A stretch of DNA of 64,000 nucleotides from the NCBI GenBank assembly GCA_963739355.1, contig CAVUAD010000005.1, positions 496,001-560,000 on the forward strand. The letters are read 5' to 3'. The notes beneath the pieces are model-generated. The model was given only the letters and a program-made list of their open reading frames with translations, was not told the origin of the DNA and did no database searches. Position numbers and translations under genes: made by a program. Shown here in pieces: positions 58,762 to 64,000 of the stretch; within the stretch, counting starts at the first letter, position 1; the number at the start of each line of letters is the position of its first letter. The DNA comes from JAWVFM01 sp963739355 (lineage in GTDB: Bacteria; Actinomycetota; Thermoleophilia; Solirubrobacterales; 70-9).

Positions 58762-59592
58762 GTGAACCCATCCACCGCCTCTGCGGAGGAGCCCCGCACT
58801 CACCCAACCGTCGCAGCCGTCCCGGTCGGGCTGGCGACCGAGGAGGAGCTGCTGTCGCGGTTCCACGAGACCCGTGACCAGGAGGCGCGCAGCGAGCTGC
58901 TGAAACGCTACGAGCCGTTCGCGCGCAGTCTCGCCGGCCGCTACCGCAACATGGGGGAGTCGGCCGAGGACCTCGACCAGGTCGCCTATCTGGGGCTGCT
59001 GCACGCGATCGACCGCTTCGATCCCAACCGCGGCAAGCCCTTCGTCAGCTTCGCCGCCCCCACCGTCCTCGGCGAGCTGCGCCGCCACCTGCGCGACCGC
59101 GTCTGGAGCGTGCGGCTGCCCCGCTCCCTCCAGGAGCGGACGCGGCGCGTGGAGCGAGCGGTGTCCGGCCTGTCCACGCGGCTCGGCAGGTCGCCGAGCG
59201 TCGCGGAGATAGCTGCCGAGCTCGAACTGGAGACAGACGAGGTCCTCGAGGCGCTCGACGCGGTCGACCGCCGGCGCGTGGGCTCGCTCGACGCCCCCGC
59301 GGCAGGCGACGGCGAGCCCTCGAGCACGCTCCTCGAGCGCCTCGGGAGCTCCGACGCGGGGTTCCAGCACGTTGAGGACACGACGACCATCGACGGCCTG
59401 CTCCCGGTGCTTTCCGAGGAGGAGCGCCGGGTGCTGCGCATGCGGCTGGTCGAGGGAATGACCCAATCGGAGATCGGCGAGCGAATCGGCTGCTCGCAGA
59501 TGCACGTCTCGCGGATGCTCCGGAGGGTCCTCGAGGCGCTGCGACGCGCCTACTCCGAAACCCTCCCGCAGCGCGAGGGGCTACCGGTCTAG
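58762..59592 (+). CDS. Sigma-B/F/G family RNA polymerase sigma factor
   Basis: A 276-residue sigma factor with regions 2 to 4. Region 2 (~50-115) has DLDQVAYLGLLHAIDRFDPNRGKPFVSFAAPTVLGELRRHLRD, the group 3 signature with -10 recognition helix. Region 3 (~120-165) has VRLPRSLQERTRRVERAVSGLSTRLGRSPSVAEIA. Region 4 (~215-265) has LSEEERRVLRMRLVEGMTQSEIGERIGCSQMHVSRMLRRVLEAL with the -35 helix. The order and size match sigma-B/F. No anti-sigma (RsbW) or antagonist gene is adjacent, so control must be elsewhere or at transcription. Its targets are probably the surrounding GGGTA promoters. Confidence 0.93.
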   Translation: MNPSTASAEEPRTHPTVAAVPVGLATEEELLSRFHETRDQEARSELLKRYEPFARSLAGRYRNMGESAEDLDQVAYLGLLHAIDRFDPNRGKPFVSFAAPTVLGELRRHLRDRVWSVRLPRSLQERTRRVERAVSGLSTRLGRSPSVAEIAAELELETDEVLEALDAVDRRRVGSLDAPAAGDGEPSSTLLERLGSSDAGFQHVEDTTTIDGLLPVLSEEERRVLRMRLVEGMTQSEIGERIGCSQMHVSRMLRRVLEALRRAYSETLPQREGLPV

Positions 59593-59611
59593 AAGCGGCT
59601 CCAGCGGGTAG
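59587..59611 (+). promoter_or_regulatory. Candidate sigma-B-type promoter before DUF2294 copy 2
   Basis: GTCT (59587-59590), 15 nt, GGGTAG (59606-59611). It is one nt longer than the neighbours' spacer and has C in the -35 box. It lies at the end of the sigma-factor gene (TAG at 59590-59592), about 50 bp before the GTG start. Confidence 0.4.
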
Positions 59612-59657
59612 TTTGCCGCCGGCGTTCACATGGCTCGGCTCAATCGGAGGTGAAATC

Positions 59658-60083
59658 GTGACTTCCCAGGTCGATGGCGAGATGGCCGGCGGCGAGACCG
59701 CGGCGAGCGATGAATCCGCTGCGACGCTCAGCCCGGCTTCGGCGATCAGCCGGGGGCTCGTGGCCCTGACCAAGGAGCTCACCGGGCGCGGGCCGGTGAA
59801 GTCGAGGACGGTCATCAAGGACGACGTCGTCGTCTGCCTGCTCGGCCAATCGCTCACCCGTGCGGAGAAGACCCTCATCGACGCCGGGCAGAGCGAGCAC
59901 GTGAGCGAAACCCGTTCCTACGTGCAGGGCGCGTTCGAGCGCCGGGCGATCGAGATCGTCGAGGAGGCGCTCGGCCGCCGGGTCATGTCCTTCATGAGCG
60001 ACCACGACCTGGACAACGACATCGCCGCCGAGGTGTTCGTGCTCGTCCCCGCGGGCGACGGCTCGATGGCCGGCGGCGACTAG
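59658..60083 (+). CDS. DUF2294-like protein (copy 2)
   Basis: A 141-residue protein with GTG start preceded by GGAGGTGA. ISRGLVALTKELTGRGPVKSRTVIKDDVVVCLLGQSLTRAEKTLIDAG aligns with DUF2294 (G-x-x-x-L-x-x-x-G-R-G-P, then the VVxLL strand and LT-x-E-K-T-L). The C-terminal block reads LGRRVMSFMSDHDLDNDIAAEVFVLVP. It has a ~40-residue polar N-terminal extension absent from copy 1. Encoded downstream of the sigma factor, it may share its transcript or use its own GGGTAG promoter. Confidence 0.82.
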   Translation: MTSQVDGEMAGGETAASDESAATLSPASAISRGLVALTKELTGRGPVKSRTVIKDDVVVCLLGQSLTRAEKTLIDAGQSEHVSETRSYVQGAFERRAIEIVEEALGRRVMSFMSDHDLDNDIAAEVFVLVPAGDGSMAGGD

Positions 60084-60091
60084 GCCCCGGG

Positions 60092-60115
60092 ATTGCGGGC
60101 CTCACCCGGGGGTAC
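60092..60115 (+). promoter_or_regulatory. Candidate sigma-B-type promoter before DUF892 gene
   Basis: ATTG (60092-60095), exactly 14 nt, GGGTAC (60110-60115), about 33 bp before the ATG at 60149. The spacing and -10 box match the divergent promoter and the promoter at 60755-60778. The -35 box deviates at the first base. Confidence 0.5.
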
Positions 60116-60148
60116 GCGGGCCGCGACAGCCACTGAGAGGAAGACGAC

Positions 60149-60742
60149 ATGGCAGACGCCAACGAGAGGGACGCAAAGCTCCTCCAATATCTGGAGGAGG
60201 CCTATGGCAAGGAGCAGGAGCTGGAGACGGCGCTGAACGCGCACATCGGCATGACCGAGCGCGACGCCTACAAGAAGCGCCTGCAGAAGCACCTGCGCGA
60301 GACGAAGTCGCACTCCAAGCAGCTGGCGCGGCGAATCAAGGCCCTCGGCGGCCAGCCGTCCATCACGCAGACGGCGGTCGGCAAGGCGACGGCGGCCGCG
60401 AAGGGGCCTCTCCACGCCCTGCGGGGAACCGGCATCGAGGAGAAGCAGCTGAAGAACGCCAAGACCGAGTATTCGGAGGAGGCCGAGGAGATCGCGACCT
60501 ATACCGCGATCGAGGCCCTGGCCGAGGCGGTCGGCGATCGCGAGACCGCCAAGCTGGCTCGCGGAATCCGGCGCGACGAGGAGCGGATGGCGAGCTACCT
60601 CGAGAAGCTGATCCCGCAGCTCGCGAAGGCCGTCGCCAGGGCCGAGGTCCCCAGCGACCAGCGCAAGGCGGCCGCGCGCAGGACCACGCGCGGCCGAGCG
60701 GGCAGCAAAGCCTCGAGGTCGCGCGCGAGGTCGCGCTCCTAG
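60149..60742 (+). CDS. DUF892 (YciF-like) ferritin-fold stress protein
   Basis: A 197-residue four-helix bundle of the YciE/YciF (DUF892) family: DAKLLQYLEEAYGKEQELETALNAH, the second helix RLQKHLRETKSHSKQLARRIKALGG, then EEKQLKNAKTEYSEEAEEIATYTAIEALAEAVGD and RRDEERMASYLEKLIP. Acidic residues on helix 1 and 3 and the H in helix 2 can form the diiron site of ferritin-like proteins. A basic Arg/Ser tail (GRAGSKASRSRARSRS) may bind DNA. The YciF family is linked to stress. It lies in the sigma-B-like locus. Confidence 0.88.
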   Translation: MADANERDAKLLQYLEEAYGKEQELETALNAHIGMTERDAYKKRLQKHLRETKSHSKQLARRIKALGGQPSITQTAVGKATAAAKGPLHALRGTGIEEKQLKNAKTEYSEEAEEIATYTAIEALAEAVGDRETAKLARGIRRDEERMASYLEKLIPQLAKAVARAEVPSDQRKAAARRTTRGRAGSKASRSRARSRS

Positions 60743-60754
60743 CGCGCCTGGCCG

Positions 60755-60778
60755 GTTGGCCGTTCGCTGAGCGGGTAC
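60755..60778 (+). promoter_or_regulatory. Candidate sigma-B-type promoter before Ala/Lys-rich protein
   Basis: GTTG (60755-60758), exactly 14 nt, GGGTAC (60773-60778), about 60 bp before the ATG at 60839. Among the four GGGTAC boxes in the locus this has the best -35 match after the divergent pair. Confidence 0.55.
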
Positions 60779-60838
60779 TCCTATGGAAGGCCGCCTGCGG
60801 GCGGCCGTATGTTTGAACGCGAACGAAAGGACCCCGAG

Positions 60839-61123
60839 ATGGCAGCGCAGACCAAGGCAGATCGCTCGGCAGCGGCCCAGAAGGCGGCCGTGACGCGCAA
60901 GCGCAACGAGGAGCGCCAGGACTCGTCGGCGGCCGGCAAGGACTCGGCGGCCACCAGGCAGCAGAACGAGGCGCGCGACGCCGTCACGCAGGCGAAGCGC
61001 GCGGCGGGACAGGCCGCCTCGAGCCTCGGCTCGGCTGCGAAGTTCGCGGGCGACGCCGCCAGGTCGGCAGGCAAGTCGGTCGCGAGCCGCGCGGGCGCCG
61101 TCGCTCGCCGCGGATCCGGCTGA
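60839..61123 (+). CDS. Small Ala/Lys/Arg-rich stress-type protein
   Basis: A 94-residue, highly charged, low-complexity protein: MAAQTKADRSAAAQKAAVTRKRNEERQDSSAAGK, then DAVTQAKRAAGQAASSLGSAAKFAGDAARSAGKSVASRAGAVARRG. It looks like an intrinsically disordered/helical protein of the LEA- or CsbD-like stress class. ATG 60839 is preferred over the earlier ATG 60809 because AAAGGA lies 9 nt before it. It ends 25 bp before the terminator hairpin at 61148-61178. Function unknown; regulated by its GGGTAC promoter if correct. Confidence 0.7.
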   Translation: MAAQTKADRSAAAQKAAVTRKRNEERQDSSAAGKDSAATRQQNEARDAVTQAKRAAGQAASSLGSAAKFAGDAARSAGKSVASRAGAVARRGSG

Positions 61124-61147
61124 CGCCGATCAGGAACCTGTCAGGCG

Positions 61148-61178
61148 AAGAGGCCGGCGCACCGAGCGCCGGCCTCTT
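61148..61178 (+). terminator. Intrinsic terminator of stress locus
   Basis: A perfect 13-bp stem (61148-61160 with 61166-61178) around accga is followed by a T-rich sequence (last arm bases TT, then TTCG), consistent with a Rho-independent terminator on the plus strand. On the minus strand it serves as a boundary before the convergent membrane protein gene. Confidence 0.75.
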
Positions 61179-61185
61179 TTCGTCC

Positions 61186-61581
61186 TCAGGCCGACTGCGC
61201 GGGCGGCTCGACGCCGGCGCGCAGATACCCGCCGAGCGCTCCCAGGATCACTCCGAAGAAGACCGTGAAGGCCACCAGCGCGATCGCCGGGTGGGGAATC
61301 TTGACCGTCGCAGGCCCGGCGTCGATCGCGTGGCCGATCACGACCGCCAGGCCGAAGATCGCCCCGCCCAGGGCCCCCCGCTTCGCTCCGGCCGCCGCGC
61401 CGAGGTGGTCGAAGCCCGCGCCCACGCCGCCGATGGCCGCGAGGACGCTGAGGATCACGTACCAGCCCTTCGAATGACCGAGCAGGTATCCGGTGAGGGC
61501 TCCGTAGGCGGCCGGGATGACGACCGCGAAGACGACCTGGGCGGCGACCGGGCGATCCGCGAGCAGCGGTGGCAACTTCAC
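61186..61581 (-). CDS. Small four-helix membrane protein
   Basis: A 131-residue protein with four hydrophobic helices (AAQVVFAVVIPAAYGALTGYLLG, WYVILSVLAAIGGVGAG, ALGGAIFGLAVVIGHAI, IALVAFTVFFGVILGALGGYL). Glycine-rich helices (GGVGAG, GALGGAIFG) suggest close packing. There is no known motif. It converges on the stress locus and is divergent from the next membrane protein gene. Confidence 0.75.
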   Translation of the reverse strand: MKLPPLLADRPVAAQVVFAVVIPAAYGALTGYLLGHSKGWYVILSVLAAIGGVGAGFDHLGAAAGAKRGALGGAIFGLAVVIGHAIDAGPATVKIPHPAIALVAFTVFFGVILGALGGYLRAGVEPPAQSA

Positions 61582-61622
61582 GCGTCGATCCTAACGCGGG
61601 CTGGCCCGGCTACCGTGAAGGC

Positions 61623-61925
61623 GTGTCCGCCGAGCTGCGAATCGCCCTCGCCGCGGCCGGCGCTTTCGTCGCCGGGTTCGCGGTTGCCGAGCTCACGGGA
61701 GTGCGCGCGCTCGGCGGGCTGGTGCTCCTGGCGGGCGGATGGTGGTGTGCCCGCGAGGCGCTGCCGATCGCGGGGCGCGGCCCCACCGCCGCGCTCCTCG
61801 CCGGCGCTCTCGTCCTCTTCGTCGCCTCGCACCCGCTGGGCCATGCCATCGGGGCGTGGCCGGCCGTCGGTCTCAGCGCGGCGGCCACGGGCCTCCTCGC
61901 CGCCTCGGTCCTGCGGCTCGCATAA
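61623..61925 (+). CDS. Small three-helix membrane protein
   Basis: A 100-residue protein starting at GTG 61623. Hydrophobic helices: RIALAAAGAFVAGFAVAELTG, GGLVLLAGGWWCA, TAALLAGALVLFVASHPLGHAI and the last GLSAAATGLLAASVL. A single Trp pair/Cys in GGWWCARE and a HPLGH turn are the only marked residues. No family is recognised. Its start lies 41 bp from the divergent membrane protein gene. The gene upstream of the F420 enzyme may be co-transcribed with it. Confidence 0.7.
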   Translation: MSAELRIALAAAGAFVAGFAVAELTGVRALGGLVLLAGGWWCAREALPIAGRGPTAALLAGALVLFVASHPLGHAIGAWPAVGLSAAATGLLAASVLRLA

Positions 61926-61954
61926 CAGCGTCGCACCCGGGTAACCGCAGTGCG

Positions 61955-62924
61955 ATGACCGACTTCGGCTACACGATGATGACCGAGCAGTCGCGGCCCG
62001 ACCAGATTGGTTCGCGACGTCGCGAGGGCCGAGGAGGCCGGGTTCGACTTCTCGGTGATCTCCGACCACTACCAGCCCTGGCTCGAGGCGCAGGGCCACT
62101 CCGGCTACGCGTGGTCGATTCTGGGCGCCGCCGCGCAGGCCACCCAGCGCATCCCGCTCATGACCTACGTCACCTGCCCGATCCTGCGCTACCACCCCGC
62201 CGTGGTCGCGCAGAAGGCGGCGACCATGCAGATCCTCTCCGGCAACCGGTTCCGGCTGGGCCTCGGCGCCGGCGAGAACCTCAACGAGCACGTCGTCGGC
62301 CAGCGCTGGCCCTCGGTGGGCATGCGCCACGAGATGCTCGGCGAGGCCGTCGAGATCATCTCCGCGCTGTTCGACGGGGGCGATCCTGTCAACTACCGCG
62401 GCCGCCACTACGACGTGGAGACGGCGCGCCTGTGGGACCTTCCGGACGAGCGGGTGCCGGTCGGCATCGCGGTATCGGGCCCTGACTCCTGCAGGCTCGC
62501 CGGCGAGTACGCGGACGCCATGATCGCGGTGGAGCCAAAGGCCGAGCTGGGCGACATGTTCGACTCCGCCGGCGGTTCCGGAAAGCCGCGGATCGGTCAG
62601 CTCGCCGTGTGCTGGGACTCCGATCGGGGGGCCGCTATCCAGCGCGCTCACGAGCAGTTTCGCTGGTTCGGGCTCGGCTGGAAAGTGAACGCCGACCTGC
62701 CGAATCCCAACTCCTTCGAGGGCGCGACCCAGTTCGTGACACCCGAGGATGTCGCCGAGCAGCTCGCCTGCGGCCCCGACGTGGCTGAGCACGTCGAGAA
62801 GGCGAAGCCATACATCGAGGCGGGCTTCACCGAGCTCGCGTTCGTCCAGATCGGGGGGGACCACCAGGAGGGCTTCATCTCCTGGGCCGAGCGCGAGCTG
62901 CTCCCCGCGCTTCGCGATCTGTAA
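61955..62924 (+). pseudogene. F420-dependent LLM-family oxidoreductase (FGD-like), one-base frameshift
   Basis: Reconstructed at ~322 residues. From ATG 61955 the frame reads TDFGYTMMTEQSRPDQ, then an extra base at about 62006-62008 shifts into LVRDVARAEEAGFDFSVISDHYQPWLEAQGHSGYAWSILGAAAQAT. The rest is intact, with the G-loop LGLGAGENLNEHVVGQRWPSVGMRHEML and GRHYDVETARLWDLP. It belongs to the bacterial luciferase-like F420-dependent enzymes, closest in pattern to F420-glucose-6-phosphate dehydrogenase-type paralogues. The frameshift may be an assembly error. If the indel is real, a truncated start at GTG/ATG 62007 would give a shorter protein. Confidence 0.85.
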
Positions 62925-62934
62925 CGGTCGCGCC

Positions 62935-63789
62935 ATCGACCACTGCGTCCACATCGACGAGTTCACGGACCCGCTCTGCCCGTGGGCCTGGAGCGCCGAG
63001 CCGTTTCGGCGGCGACTTCGCTGGCTCTACGGCGACGCGATCAGCTGGACGCCCAGGATGGTCGTCCTCGCCGAGGACGTCGCGGAGCAGGAGGAGAAGG
63101 GCTCCACACCCGAGAAGCTCGCCGAGTCGACGAAGCAGATCGCGCACGATTACCGGATGCCGATCGACACGCGTGTGCGCGAGTACGTCCCCGGCAGCGG
63201 CCGGGCGTGCCGCGCCGTGGTCGCGACGCGGGAGTTCGGCGAGCCCCACCAGGCCCGCTCGCTCCTGCGCCGCCTGAGAGTCCGGCACTTCAGCGGTGAG
63301 CAGATCGACCGCGAGGAGGTGATCCTGGGTGCGGCGGCCGAGGCCGGGGTCGATCCCGGAGATCTGAATCGCTGGGCCTCGGAGCACACGACGGCGACGG
63401 CGCTCGCCGAGGACAAGGAACGCGCGCGCCGTCCGCGTCCTGCGGCCCGCGTGCTGGACGAGAAGCTCGCGAACTGGTCGGGAGGGCGCCGCTACAGCTG
63501 CCCGAGCTACGAGATCACCAGGCTCGAGGACGGCGTGACCATCGCCGTCCCGGGCTTCCAGCCGTTCCCCGTCTACAACACCATCCTCGCCAACCTCGTT
63601 CCCGGGCTCGAGCGGCGCGAGCTGCCCTCCGACGTCGGCGAGGTGCTGGAGTGGTCGGCGATCCCCGTCTCCACGCAGGAGGTCGCGGTGATGTGCAACG
63701 TCGACTTCGACGACGCTCGCGAGAGCCTGGGCCGCGTCGCGACCCAGGATCCGGTGGGCGCCGACGGCTTCTGGTCCTTCGACCGATGA
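62935..63789 (+). CDS. DsbA-family thioredoxin-fold protein (start uncertain)
   Basis: About 284 residues of a DsbA/YjbH-like fold: IDEFTDPLCPWAWSAEPFRRRLRWLYGD, insert helices (VAEQEEKGSTPEKLAESTKQIA), then VREYVPGSGRACRAVVATREF and a C-terminal VQ-like region with the cis-Pro loop candidates (VPGFQPFPVYN). The active-site motif reads CPWA, so the second thiol Cys is missing, as in the adaptor-like YjbH/SpxH subgroup. No standard start codon lies before the motif in this frame. The feature begins at an ATC codon chosen only because the domain needs it. A damaged start or indel is likely. Confidence 0.65.
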   Translation: MDHCVHIDEFTDPLCPWAWSAEPFRRRLRWLYGDAISWTPRMVVLAEDVAEQEEKGSTPEKLAESTKQIAHDYRMPIDTRVREYVPGSGRACRAVVATREFGEPHQARSLLRRLRVRHFSGEQIDREEVILGAAAEAGVDPGDLNRWASEHTTATALAEDKERARRPRPAARVLDEKLANWSGGRRYSCPSYEITRLEDGVTIAVPGFQPFPVYNTILANLVPGLERRELPSDVGEVLEWSAIPVSTQEVAVMCNVDFDDARESLGRVATQDPVGADGFWSFDR

Positions 63790-63844
63790 GATCCTCCGGA
63801 GGCCGCGGTCCTAGGATCGATCGAAGAGCTTCGGAAGGAGACCC

Positions 63845-64000
63845 ATGTCAAAGGTGAAGCTGACCATGAGCATGTCCCTCGACGGCTACGTCGCGGGGCC
63901 CGGCCAGGACGCGGACCATCCGCTCGGCGAAGGCGGGATGGACCTGCACCACTGGCACCTGGACCTGCCCGACGAGGCGACTGGCGCGCCGGGCGAGGAC
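63845..64000 (+). CDS. Dihydrofolate reductase-family (RibD C-terminal) protein, 5' part
   Basis: The frame begins at ATG 63845 behind a strong GGAAGGAG (63832-63839) and runs off the right edge. The visible 52 residues (KLTMSMSLDGYVAGPGQDADHPLGEGGMDLHHWHLD) match the start of the small RibD_C/DHFR-like proteins, in which the first strand ends in SLDGYVAG. Such enzymes reduce folate-like or pterin-like substrates with NADPH. No more can be said with the end missing. Confidence 0.85.
   Translation, partial: MSKVKLTMSMSLDGYVAGPGQDADHPLGEGGMDLHHWHLDLPDEATGAPGED

Overview
The window is high-GC DNA from an actinomycete-like bacterium. Supporting signs are frequent GTG/TTG starts, F420-dependent enzymes, a PASTA lipoprotein, an actinobacterial qcrCAB-ctaCDE respiratory cluster and a sigma-B/F type general-stress locus. 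A Thermoleophilia/Solirubrobacterales-type genome is my best guess, but this is inference without a database search.

Layout. 1-2500 is mobile. It holds the end of a Fic-family gene, three direct repeats, the displaced 3' part of a tRNA-Ser(CGA) gene (probably the end of an integrated element lying to the left), an IS30-family insertion sequence and a 189-bp MITE-like palindromic element. 2500-9300 carries small secreted or lipoproteins, two tandem parallel beta-helix proteins, a K+ channel-like protein, a PrmC-like methyltransferase, a cupin, a frameshifted EEP-family nuclease/phosphatase and a CYTH protein. 9300-14150 is a signalling island: a PAS-GAF-LuxR regulator divergent from a PAS histidine kinase, a single-domain receiver and a REC-PAS-PAS-EAL protein. 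14150-17630 has topoisomerase IB, a fluoride channel and a zincin-like lipoprotein. 17670-23710 is a peptide/nickel-type ABC transporter operon (permease C, binding protein, permease B, two ATPases). 23800-33350 mixes oxidoreductases, PhoD, an acyltransferase, a Ser/Thr kinase-TPR protein and a P450. 33400-40900 has OsmC, an acyl-CoA carboxyltransferase, a CBS protein, DUF779 plus aldehyde dehydrogenase, tandem USP, a cysteine-less DksA-like protein and a HAD hydrolase. 40900-46940 is a tightly overlapping catabolic run (HAD, YdiJ-like FAD/Fe-S dehydrogenase, enolase-superfamily dehydratase/racemase, ThDP oxidase), followed by a separate Crp-like regulator gene. 47800-50620 pairs an SDR with a GH15 glucoamylase/trehalase. 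50640-57700 encodes cytochrome bc and aa3/caa3 oxidase as one overlapping operon. 57900-61130 is a sigma-B-type stress locus. 61190-64000 holds two small membrane proteins, an F420-dependent LLM-family enzyme, a DsbA-like protein and the start of a RibD/DHFR-family protein.

The most interesting signals are regulatory. In the stress locus, csbD and a DUF2294 gene are transcribed divergently from a symmetric promoter (GTTA-N14-GGGTACCC-N14-TAAC). The same GTT-like, 14-15 nt spacer, GGGTA-type pattern recurs before neighbouring stress genes and once before the distant PASTA lipoprotein gene, outlining a local sigma-B-like regulon. Other strong signals are a perfect 22-bp operator-like palindrome upstream of the P450, a 16-bp perfect hairpin inside the transporter operon, and a 32-bp tandem duplication at the ctaE start that creates an 11-codon upstream ORF.

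Five otherwise well-conserved genes carry single-base frameshifts (four +1, one -1). This many in 64 kb suggests uncorrected sequencing indels at least as strongly as real decay, so those genes are described as reconstructed spans.
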